Source of the DNA: Methanosarcinaceae archaeon
GTDB taxonomy: Archaea > Halobacteriota > Methanosarcinia > Methanosarcinales > Methanosarcinaceae
Length of the DNA: 15,716 nucleotides
Direction of reading: 5' to 3'
NCBI GenBank assembly: GCA_030594665.1
Contig: JAUVET010000006.1
Coordinates: 1-15,716, forward strand
Part shown: positions 7,865-13,654 of the stretch, piece after piece
Layout: each line of letters begins with the position of its first letter
Position numbering within the stretch: the first letter of the stretch is position 1
The notes under the pieces: generated by a model
Databases searched by the model: none
What the model was told of the DNA's origin: nothing
Seen by the model: only the letters and a program-made list of their open reading frames with translations
Made by a program: the position numbers and the translations under genes

Positions 7865-9838
7865 ATGAAAATATTAGATAAAAGCGATTGGTCCAAGATT
7901 ACCGTTCTTGGATCCCTGCTGGTTATTTGTCTGGTATCAATCTATTATTTTCATTTTATCCTGAAAACTGAAATTGTTTTTGTACATCTATTCTATATTC
8001 CGATTACCCTTGCGAGCTTATGGTGGTCACGCAGGGGGATAGCAGTTGCGATATTCCTTGCCGCGATGCTTTTAGTTTCGCACATCTTAAGCCCGCTTGA
8101 GACCCTCATCTGGGCTGATGCGGTGCGGGCATTCATATTTGTGTTTGTCGGGACAGTAGTTGCCTTCCTGAATCAAAAAAGGTTGATACTGGTGGACAAA
8201 CTGCAGTTATACAGTGAGACACTGGAGCAACAGGTGGAAGAGCGTACAAGTGAGATCAAAGAATTACAGGAGAAGCAGCGGGCGATTCTGGATGGCATCG
8301 GTGATTCGGTCATTGTTCTGGATAATAAATTAAATGTCATCTGGGCAAACAAGATAGCAATAGAGCAATATGGGGTTATTTTTAGCAAAAAATGCTACGA
8401 TGCATTGGAATGGCTTAAAGAGCCGTGTTCTGACTGCATCGTAAAAAAAACGTTTACGGATGGTATGATAAGGTCGGAAGAGCATGGTGGCACCCTGAAA
8501 AATGGAAACCGAATCAATTTTATAGTCACCTGCTCTCCGGTCAGGGACCGCGATGGGGCAATCATCTCTGTTGTCGAGGTGTTCCATGACATCACCCCGC
8601 GCAAGCGCGCAGAGGAGGAGATACTCGCAATAAATCGCAACCTGTCTACTATGTATTCCATCGCAACAATAGCAACCCAGTCCTTTGAACTTGATGATAT
8701 TTTGAATGGAATTCTTAAGGAAACACTCGATTATCTTAAGATTACATCTGGTGAGATCTATCTAATAGACGAAGATGCCGGTGAGGCGGTTCTACATGTA
8801 CAGCAGGGTATCCCGGATGAATTTGTAGAAAAGTATTGTCGTATACCGCTTGACAGTCCATCTGTTGCTGCTTTACTGGAAGCGCAAGAGCCTATTATCA
8901 CACAAGAACTGCCTTACGGTGAAGAAACTGTTAAGTTATCAGAATATGGCATTGAAAAACTTGTGATCTTCCAGTTATGTTCGCGGGAAAAGGTTGTTGG
9001 TTTTATTACCCTGTTGATTCCGGTAGAGCGCGAGATCAGCACAAAGGATATGCGCCTGCTGGTCTCCATCGGCAATCAGGCCGGAATTGTAGTTGAAAAT
9101 GTACGTTTGTTCGAAGAAACGATGAAAGCCTACGAAGAACTTAAATCTCTTGACAGGATGAAGGATGAGTTCCTATCCAATGTAAGTCATGAACTCAAAA
9201 CACCTCTTGTTTCGATCGAGGGATACAGTGAGGTATTAGGTGCCGGCACATTAGGCGGACTCAATGAGCTGCAGAAAAAAGCTGTTGATACTGTTATACG
9301 CAATGCTAAAAGGCTTGAACGTTTGATCGATTCGATTTTGTATTTGAGTATTGAAGAAGCTGGAAGGATGCAATATACATTCAAACCTCTCCGGATCGCC
9401 GATGTTATTGAAAAGTCAGTTTTGGATATGCTTCCACAGATCAAGAAGCATAATCTCAATATTAAAAAAGAAGTACAGGATAATTTACCTTTGATCCAGG
9501 CAGACGAAGACAAAATTATGCAGGTTCTAATCAATCTGATTGGTAATTCAATTAAATTCACGTCATTTGGTGAGATTGTGGTCAAGGCGTATGTGGGTGA
9601 GGATGGTGATGACCTGCATATTGAGGTGAACGACACCGGAGTTGGAATAGCCATAGAGCATATTAACAATTTATTTGACAGGTTTTATCAGGGTGATGCT
9701 TCTACGAATCGTAAGTATGGAGGAACTGGTTTGGGTTTGCACATCAGTAAACTTATCGTTGAAGCACATCACGGAAAGATGTGGGCAGAGAGTGAAGAAG
9801 GTGTTGGGACAACGATTCATTTTACTCTTCCGATGTGA
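7865..9838 (+). CDS. Sensor histidine kinase: membrane region, PAS, GAF, HisKA, HATPase
   Basis: This 657-aa kinase begins with a hydrophobic region of three to four membrane segments (about 13-105), followed by a short coiled coil (about 112-140). A PAS domain (about 141-250) has Cys177, Cys188 and Cys191 in the same Cx10CxxC spacing as the neighbouring kinase. A GAF domain (about 265-415) comes next. The kinase core holds the H-box SNVSHELKTPL with His442, the N-box NLIGNSIKF (557-565), G1 DTGVGI (590-595) and G2 GGTGLGL (619-625). All catalytic residues are present. The start is supported by GGAG at 7854-7857. Residues 424-657 are almost duplicated in the next gene. The signal is unknown; PAS cysteines and GAF suggest cytoplasmic redox or small-ligand sensing, which is an inference. 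No partner regulator is in the window. Confidence 0.93.
   Translation: MKILDKSDWSKITVLGSLLVICLVSIYYFHFILKTEIVFVHLFYIPITLASLWWSRRGIAVAIFLAAMLLVSHILSPLETLIWADAVRAFIFVFVGTVVAFLNQKRLILVDKLQLYSETLEQQVEERTSEIKELQEKQRAILDGIGDSVIVLDNKLNVIWANKIAIEQYGVIFSKKCYDALEWLKEPCSDCIVKKTFTDGMIRSEEHGGTLKNGNRINFIVTCSPVRDRDGAIISVVEVFHDITPRKRAEEEILAINRNLSTMYSIATIATQSFELDDILNGILKETLDYLKITSGEIYLIDEDAGEAVLHVQQGIPDEFVEKYCRIPLDSPSVAALLEAQEPIITQELPYGEETVKLSEYGIEKLVIFQLCSREKVVGFITLLIPVEREISTKDMRLLVSIGNQAGIVVENVRLFEETMKAYEELKSLDRMKDEFLSNVSHELKTPLVSIEGYSEVLGAGTLGGLNELQKKAVDTVIRNAKRLERLIDSILYLSIEEAGRMQYTFKPLRIADVIEKSVLDMLPQIKKHNLNIKKEVQDNLPLIQADEDKIMQVLINLIGNSIKFTSFGEIVVKAYVGEDGDDLHIEVNDTGVGIAIEHINNLFDRFYQGDASTNRKYGGTGLGLHISKLIVEAHHGKMWAESEEGVGTTIHFTLPM
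9134..9838 (+). repeat. Duplicated kinase core, copy A
   Basis: This 705-bp stretch encodes the HisKA and HATPase core of the PAS-GAF kinase. It aligns without any gap to 10268-10972, at a constant offset of 1134 nt. The two cores differ at only about 20 of 235 residues. Confidence 0.93.
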
Positions 9839-9937
9839 GATATGTTTTGATTTGAGCATTGTTAAAACAGAGCAAATTTTAATTTAAAAATAATTAATAT
9901 AATAAAGAGGGGTCAAAGTATTATTTCAATTGACTGA

Positions 9938-10972
9938 TTGACAATAATTCTTTTAACATCAATATTTTTACAACTTGATGCCGCAGTTATTGCTTTAAAA
10001 CTTATAAAAATAACCGGTACATCCAGAGGATGGATCTTAATCTCAATTGCATTGATTTTAATGTCAGTCCGAAGAACTTCCACATTGATTACTATTTATT
10101 ATCCGTTTTTCAGTGAATATGATCAAGGAATCGTTATTGAATCCATTGCTATTATAACATCAGTTTCAATGGTTGCTGGTGTATATTTACTTTCAGAGGT
10201 CTTTTTGCAAAAAAGGGAAACTGAGGTGAAACTTAAGAAGTCTTCAGAGGAACTTATGGTGGCAAATGAAGAACTCAAATCTCTTGACAGGATGAAGGAC
10301 GAGTTCCTGTCCAATGCAAGTCATGAACTCAAAACACCTCTTGTTTCGATCGAGGGGTACAGTGAGCTATTAAGTGACGGTACATTAGGCGAACTTAATG
10401 AGCAGCAGAAAAAAGCTGTTGATACTGTTATACGCAATGCTAAAAGGCTTGAACGTTTGATCGATTCGATTTTGTATTTGAGTATTGAAGAGGCTGGAAG
10501 GATGCAATATACATTCAAACCGCTCCGGATCGCTGATGTTATTGAAAAGTCAGTTTTGGATATGCTTCCACAGATCAAGAAGCATAATCTCAATATTAGA
10601 AAAGAAGTACAGGATAATTTACCTTTGATCCAGGCAGACAGAGACAAAATTGTACAGGTTATAATTAATCTGATTGCTAATTCAATTAAATTCACGCCAT
10701 CCGGCGAGATTGTGGTCAAGGCGTATGTGGGTGAGGATGGTGATAACCTGCATATTGAGGTAAATGACATCGGAATTGGAATATCCAAAGAGCATATTAA
10801 CAATTTATTTGACAGGTTTTATCAGGGTGATGCTTCTACTAATCGTAAGTATGGGGGAACTGGTTTGGGTTTGCATATCAGCAAACTCATCGTTGAAGCA
10901 CATCACGGAAAGATGTGGGCAGAGAGTGAAGAAGGGGTTGGAACAACGATCCATGTGACGTTGCCAAAATAA
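9938..10972 (+). CDS. Short membrane sensor histidine kinase with duplicated core; start uncertain
   Basis: About 344 aa if the TTG at 9938 is used. Three hydrophobic segments (about 2-24, 30-43 and 65-88) and a short linker lead straight to a kinase core with His129 (SHELKTPL). There is no PAS or GAF. N-box NLIANSIKF, G1 DIGIGI (Thr to Ile) and GGTGLGL are kept. The core from residue 111 is nearly the same as in the preceding gene. The start is odd: GAGGGGTC at 9907-9914 is ideally placed for codon 9920, which is ATT, not ATG. A TGA at 9935-9937 then lies in frame, directly before the TTG. The ancestral start may thus have been lost, with TTG or an internal ATG at 10061 now used. The gene may be weakly expressed or decaying, although the rest of the frame is open. 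Confidence 0.8.
   Translation: MTIILLTSIFLQLDAAVIALKLIKITGTSRGWILISIALILMSVRRTSTLITIYYPFFSEYDQGIVIESIAIITSVSMVAGVYLLSEVFLQKRETEVKLKKSSEELMVANEELKSLDRMKDEFLSNASHELKTPLVSIEGYSELLSDGTLGELNEQQKKAVDTVIRNAKRLERLIDSILYLSIEEAGRMQYTFKPLRIADVIEKSVLDMLPQIKKHNLNIRKEVQDNLPLIQADRDKIVQVIINLIANSIKFTPSGEIVVKAYVGEDGDNLHIEVNDIGIGISKEHINNLFDRFYQGDASTNRKYGGTGLGLHISKLIVEAHHGKMWAESEEGVGTTIHVTLPK
10268..10972 (+). repeat. Duplicated kinase core, copy B
   Basis: This is the second copy of the 705-bp kinase core described at 9134-9838, here joined to a different N-terminal membrane sensor. The similarity ends sharply at the coiled-coil-like linker (EELKSLDRMKDEF) and at the stop codon, as expected if a catalytic module was copied or converted between paralogues. 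Confidence 0.93.
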
Positions 10973-11009
10973 TCCAATAGAGGCACAACCCCCATGTATC
11001 AACCGGATG

Positions 11010-11034
11010 CCGGACAGAGCGTAGCGAAATCCGG
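11010..11034 (+). repeat. Weak hairpin in the kinase-cassette gap
   Basis: CCGGA (11010-11014) and TCCGG (11030-11034) can pair around 15 nt that contain GCGTAGC. It is moderately GC-rich next to AT-rich flanks. It may be a transcription end or an eroded REP-like unit; the evidence is slight. Confidence 0.25.
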
Positions 11035-11069
11035 GGTCTGTGATTGAATGTACATATGTTCCCTAAAAC

Positions 11070-11181
11070 AACATAAATTCCACAAGGACAGCTTTTATTA
11101 TCCAAAAAACCAACTAACCCGATATGAACTTACGAGACCAGATGAAAGGCACAATACCCGATTCGCTTTTACACCTCACTC
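11070..11181 (+). repeat. Perfect 112-bp direct repeat, left copy
   Basis: Every base from 11070 to 11181 equals 12295-12406, at an offset of 1225 nt. The identity stops abruptly at both ends. The repeat contains the upstream region, a TATA-like sequence and the first 19 codons of the Trm5-like gene. Only the right copy continues into the intact gene. Transposase target duplications are far shorter, so this looks like recombination of an element that carried a copy of the gene's 5' end. Confidence 0.97.
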
Positions 11182-11240
11182 ATGGACAAGATTGGAGAAT
11201 AAATCCAATACTTTATATCGGTCTAGTACAATTTATGTAG
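11124..11240 (+). pseudogene. Truncated 5' fragment of the Trm5-like gene, fused to cassette sequence
   Basis: The ATG at 11124 opens the same 19 residues as the methyltransferase at 12349 (MNLRDQMKGTIPDSLLHLT). After the repeat ends the frame runs 19 unrelated codons to a TAG at 11238-11240, giving a 38-aa product. It has no methyltransferase domain. Because it keeps the native promoter and ends 27 nt before the next gene, it could act as a leader ORF for that gene. It is more probably a scar of integration. Confidence 0.85.
11211..11219 (+). promoter_or_regulatory. Candidate TATA box of the cassette gene
   Basis: CTTTATATC lies about 50 nt upstream of the 198-aa gene, just inside the cassette. 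With usual archaeal spacing the transcript would start near 11240, giving a leader of about 28 nt that includes the strong ribosome site at 11260-11267. The cassette gene may therefore have its own promoter besides the duplicated one. Confidence 0.5.
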
Positions 11241-11267
11241 GGTATACCGTGACTTAGATGGAGTGAT

Positions 11268-11864
11268 ATGATGCATCAGACATTAGCAAGATGTGCACAA
11301 GCGTTTGTGGATGATAGATATACGAGTTTGTTCTTCGAAGCTGTTAGTCAAACTTTTGAGAATTACCCTGAAAATACTGATCACCTCTCTGTGCTGTTAA
11401 AATTTTCAGTGTTAAATGATTTGTATAGAACTAATATTTATGACAAAGTCAAGATTGTCGAGCATATTACTAGATTGTCGATTGAAGAAAATTTGGATGA
11501 ACTTCTCAAATCGGGGGATATAGATGCAGTTCAAAAATTACGGTGTGGTCACGGAATAAAGACAAAGAACGAAACAGAACGCAATTTTTATTCATTTGCT
11601 ACTAAATACTGTCACTTCTCAAATCCAAAGTGCTATCCATTATATGACCAATACGTTGAAAAGGCAATAAAGAAGCTACGAAATGATAAATATATTCAAT
11701 TTAGCAATACAGATGAACTACGTAACCCACAAATATTTAAAGCCATAATTGATGAGGTCATTCAAAAGTTTGATTTGGATGACTATCAAATAGCAGATAG
11801 AGCTTTATGGAGGTATGGACAGCATTTGGCTGGAGAATGGGTTATACCGGAATTGTCGATATGA
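11268..11864 (+). CDS. Unknown 198-aa cassette protein, possibly OGG/HhH-glycosylase-like fold
   Basis: I do not recognise a named family with certainty. The protein is soluble and mostly helical, without signal peptide or membrane segment. A conserved-looking centre reads FYSFATKYCHFSNPKCYPL followed by YDQYVEKAI (about 107-134). A second motif, IADRALWRYGQHL, lies near the C-terminus (about 176-188). The P-x-YD-x-x-V arrangement recalls the region of HhH-type DNA glycosylases that carries the catalytic aspartate, and ALWRYG recalls OGG-like proteins. This is an inference only. GGAGTGAT at 11260-11267 matches the archaeal anti-Shine-Dalgarno. It abuts the ATG at 11268, so the second ATG at 11271 may be the true start. 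The gene lies inside the 112-bp-repeat cassette, convergent with a small broken gene; a defence or selfish role is possible but unproven. Confidence 0.8.
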   Translation: MMHQTLARCAQAFVDDRYTSLFFEAVSQTFENYPENTDHLSVLLKFSVLNDLYRTNIYDKVKIVEHITRLSIEENLDELLKSGDIDAVQKLRCGHGIKTKNETERNFYSFATKYCHFSNPKCYPLYDQYVEKAIKKLRNDKYIQFSNTDELRNPQIFKAIIDEVIQKFDLDDYQIADRALWRYGQHLAGEWVIPELSI

Positions 11865-11902
11865 GATTTATTTTATCATTTGATTGGTTATTTGCGCCGG
11901 AC

Positions 11903-11923
11903 AAGACTCATTAATTAAGTCTT
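11903..11923. terminator. Bidirectional terminator-like hairpin between convergent genes
   Basis: AAGACT (11903-11908) and AGTCTT (11918-11923) form a 6-bp stem with a 9-nt AT-rich loop, followed by ATTTTT on the plus strand. It overlaps the stop codon of the minus-strand gene and lies 38 nt after the plus-strand gene, as expected for a shared terminator. Confidence 0.5.
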
Positions 11924-12207
11924 ATTTTTCCAAAAATCACAAGCGTTAACATCTGTATCACAATTATGTAAACACCAGTCTAGATCGTTAAATTCAAACT
12001 GTCCTATTTCTTGTTTAATATGTATTCCACAAGGTGCATAGCAATTTTGAAATCGTGATAAAGTAGAAATAAGATTGCTAACGTTTAATTTCGACATACA
12101 TTCGAAATCAATGTTTTTAATAAAGTGAGCGAAATATTCTATTTGGTTTGTAGTTGGTTTTCAGCCTTTGCTTTTAATTTCCATTCCTCAGTTTCAAATT
12201 TTTCCAT
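11915..12207 (-). pseudogene. Small Cys-rich protein gene, apparently frameshifted
   Basis: On the minus strand an ATG at 12207, with GAGG nearby upstream, opens MEKFETEEWKLKAKAENQLQ, but this frame stops at 12139-12141 after 22 codons. Another frame, open from about 12155 (after a TGA at the end of the Ala-Glu codons), continues QIEYFAHFIKNIDFECMS and on to a TAA at 11915. Joined by one shift, the product would be about 95 aa with six cysteines in its second half (CYAPC, WCLHNC, ACDFW). A Cys-rich pattern hints at metal binding. The part from the ATG at 12097 alone (60 aa) has no visible ribosome site. A frameshift mutation or sequence error is most likely; recoding is unlikely because no standard slippery heptamer is seen in the overlap. 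No family recognised. Confidence 0.5.
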
Positions 12208-12294
12208 AAAATTGCCTCATTTAGTTACAGAATTTTATCCACACTTAAAAAAAGTTGCGCCTGAAAAGCATATACGAATTTAATATTCGAAAGA

Positions 12295-12406
12295 AACATA
12301 AATTCCACAAGGACAGCTTTTATTATCCAAAAAACCAACTAACCCGATATGAACTTACGAGACCAGATGAAAGGCACAATACCCGATTCGCTTTTACACC
12401 TCACTC
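12295..12406 (+). repeat. Perfect 112-bp direct repeat, right copy
   Basis: This copy is identical to 11070-11181 and continues into the complete Trm5-like gene. Its first 54 bp are upstream DNA and the remaining 58 bp are the first 19 codons and one base more. It therefore supplies the promoter and start of the intact gene. Confidence 0.97.
12319..12326 (+). promoter_or_regulatory. Candidate TATA box of the Trm5-like gene, inside the repeat
   Basis: TTTATTAT lies about 23-30 nt before the ATG at 12349, so transcription would begin at or near the start codon. That agrees with the lack of a Shine-Dalgarno sequence. The same box is present in the left repeat at 11094-11101. Confidence 0.4.
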
Positions 12407-13149
12407 CAAAGCGTTTTGACATCATTGGTAATGTTGCTGTTATCTCAATTCCGCATGAAATTGACAATTTCAAGGATGAAATTGCAAAGACCATTGCCTC
12501 AAAACACGGGAATGTCAAGACAGTTCTCAATAAAGTGGCTAAACTGGATGGTGAAAGAAGGGTTGGGAGATTCGAAACACTGCTTGGTTTGGAAACAGTG
12601 ACCACGCACAGGGAATTTGGTTTCGGGTACCGGCTTGATCTAAATAAAGTATTTTTCAACAGCCGTCTTGGGTTTGAGAGAAAAAGGGTCGCAACACAGG
12701 TGTCCCCATCCGAAAATGTAATTGTCCCGTTTTGCGGAGTGGGGCCGTTTGTGGTTCCTGCTGCTGCGTCCGGTGCAAAGATCACAGCGATCGAGAAAAA
12801 TACAGAAGCATGCAAATGGCTGGCAGAGAATATCAGGTTGAATAAAGTGGAGTCGAACGTATCTATCATTAATGCGGATGCTGTGGATATTATTGATGTT
12901 TTCGACCCTGATTTCGACAGGGCTATTGTTCCGACTCCGTATGGGCTGGATCCATGCCTTATGGGTATATCGCAGCTTGTGAAAAAAGGAGGCATGATTC
13001 ATTTCTATACATTCAAGTTACAATCAGAGATCGAGGGATTGATAGACAAGTACGAGCGTATGGGTCTTGAAACCGTTTTTTACCGCAGGTGCGGTAATGT
13101 GGCACCAAGTGTGAGCAGGTGGGTGTTCGACTTGCTGAAACGATATTGA
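12349..13149 (+). CDS. Trm5/Met-10-like class I SAM-dependent methyltransferase
   Basis: This 266-aa protein resembles the catalytic part of archaeal Trm5 (tRNA m1G37 methyltransferase) and its Taw2/Taw22 relatives, which act in wyosine-type modification. The Trm5-type block TVLNKVAKLDGERRVGRFE (58-76), then THREFGFGYRLDLNKVFFN (86-104), precedes the SAM-binding motif VPFCGVGPF (126-134) and acidic AIEKN (147-151). The usual NPP or NLP catalytic motif is replaced by VPTPYGLD (194-201). The N-terminal D1 domain of full Trm5 (about 330 aa or more) is missing. It is thus probably a paralogue of uncertain substrate rather than Trm5 itself. The start and first 19 codons lie within the 112-bp repeat, yet the frame is intact. 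The ATG at 12349 is favoured by the repeat promoter position. It is probably transcribed alone. Confidence 0.8.
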   Translation: MNLRDQMKGTIPDSLLHLTPKRFDIIGNVAVISIPHEIDNFKDEIAKTIASKHGNVKTVLNKVAKLDGERRVGRFETLLGLETVTTHREFGFGYRLDLNKVFFNSRLGFERKRVATQVSPSENVIVPFCGVGPFVVPAAASGAKITAIEKNTEACKWLAENIRLNKVESNVSIINADAVDIIDVFDPDFDRAIVPTPYGLDPCLMGISQLVKKGGMIHFYTFKLQSEIEGLIDKYERMGLETVFYRRCGNVAPSVSRWVFDLLKRY

Positions 13150-13223
13150 ATGTATGCTAGTGTCGTGTCAACCATATAATATCGCTAGATGGAGGAGGCC
13201 GACAGATGCAAAAAACGACGCGA

Positions 13224-13252
13224 CCGCGCGCAGCGCGGCACGTTCCCACAAT
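13224..13252 (-). repeat. GC-rich hairpin repeat, copy 2
   Basis: CCGCGC and GCGCGG (13224-13238, 6-bp arms, 3-nt loop) are followed by CGTTCCCACAAT (13241-13252). The latter is the exact reverse complement of 2920-2931. The copy is thus inverted relative to the one between hsdR and AOR. It lies inside the MITE-like element. Confidence 0.6.
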
Positions 13253-13320
13253 TATAAACATGAAATACAAAACGGTTTTTAAGCGGTATCGTATTTGCAG
13301 ATATGAAAATTGCATGGTCT

Positions 13321-13446
13321 GGTTTGTGGATTTGGTTTGTGTATTTGGTTTGTGGGTTTGGTTTGTGGGTTTGGTTTGTGGGTTTGGTTTGTGGGTTTGG
13401 TTTGTGGGTTTGGTTTGTGAGTTTGGTTTGTGGGTTTGGTTTGTGA
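13321..13446 (+). repeat. Tandem array of 13-bp GGTTTGTGGGTTT units
   Basis: Nine full units and a partial tenth follow each other without spacers. Central units are identical, and edge units differ by one or two bases (GGATTT, GTATTT, GAGTTT). The strand bias is extreme: the plus strand is only G and T with rare A. Both strands are open for about 90 codons because of this, giving a Trp/Val/Phe/Gly-rich or a Pro/Thr/Asn/Gln/Lys-rich translation; neither is a plausible gene. The array lies within the MITE-like element. Confidence 0.92.
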
Positions 13447-13590
13447 GTCATGAGTTTGGCAGCAGTGGAATGCGCCGCCTGCTGCGGGAACTGATGCCCT
13501 GATCTCTTCAGTTTAGGTTAAATGATCCGACACCTGGTAGTTGACACGACACCAGTATGCTGTTATGGCGAATGTCATTAAGGTGACAAA

Positions 13591-13598
13591 TTTATATA
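13591..13598 (+). promoter_or_regulatory. Candidate TATA box for dtdA-ftsZ
   Basis: TTTATATA lies about 60 nt upstream of the dtdA ATG and outside the MITE-like element. The predicted transcript would start near 13620 with a leader of about 33 nt. This placement supports the start at 13655 rather than an upstream one. Confidence 0.55.
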
Positions 13599-13654
13599 AT
13601 GCAGTATTCCTTAACCCAGTTAACAGATATCAATTACCAAAAAGAGACCCACCA

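Larger units (their letters stand above)
11070..12406. mobile_element. Small integrated cassette bounded by 112-bp direct repeats
   Basis: Two perfect 112-bp repeats enclose 1113 bp (11182-12294) that contain two convergent genes, one plus and one minus, with their 3' ends meeting near 11903-11923. The interior is visibly more AT-rich than the flanking methyltransferase and dtdA genes. No integrase or transposase is present. The arrangement fits Campbell-type insertion of a circle carrying the 5' end of the target gene, which thereby restores the gene. Alternatively it is what remains of a larger island after loss of its recombinase. This interpretation is inferred; the repeats themselves are certain. 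Confidence 0.6.
13157..13555. mobile_element. MITE-like element with 16-bp terminal inverted repeats
   Basis: CTAGTGTCGTGTCAAC (13157-13172) and GTTGACACGACACCAG (13540-13555) are inverted repeats with one mismatch. TATG flanks both sides (13153-13156 and 13556-13559), consistent with a 4-bp target duplication. The 399-bp interior has GGAGGAGGCC before an ATG at 13206, a GC hairpin, a 13-bp tandem array, and a hairpin GCAGCAG/CTGCTGC (13459-13485). The right part can be read as SSGMRRLLRELMP followed by a stop, which might be the tail of a lost transposase. It is likely a non-autonomous derivative of an insertion sequence; the parent family is not recognised. It ends about 100 nt upstream of dtdA. 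Confidence 0.7.

Noticed and set aside
12139..12165. Programmed ribosomal frameshift in the small Cys-rich gene
   Set aside because: No X-XXY-YYZ slippery heptamer in the right frame and no evident downstream structure; a mutation or sequence error is simpler.
13321..13446. Possible CRISPR array
   Set aside because: The 13-bp units are tandem without spacers.
13185..13451. Minus-strand frame rich in Pro, Thr, Asn, Gln and Lys
   Set aside because: It is the complement of the same 13-bp array, with no other support.
13206..13502. Plus-strand frame of 98 codons with a good ribosome site (GGAGGAGG)
   Set aside because: Most of its length is the 13-bp tandem array read as Trp/Val/Phe/Gly repeats. 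It is probably a remnant start and tail of a lost transposase, not a gene.
13541..13654. TTG-initiated 38-codon N-terminal extension of DtdA
   Set aside because: The TTG lies in the terminal repeat of the MITE-like element and upstream of the TATA box; the extension has no family similarity. The ATG at 13655 is better.
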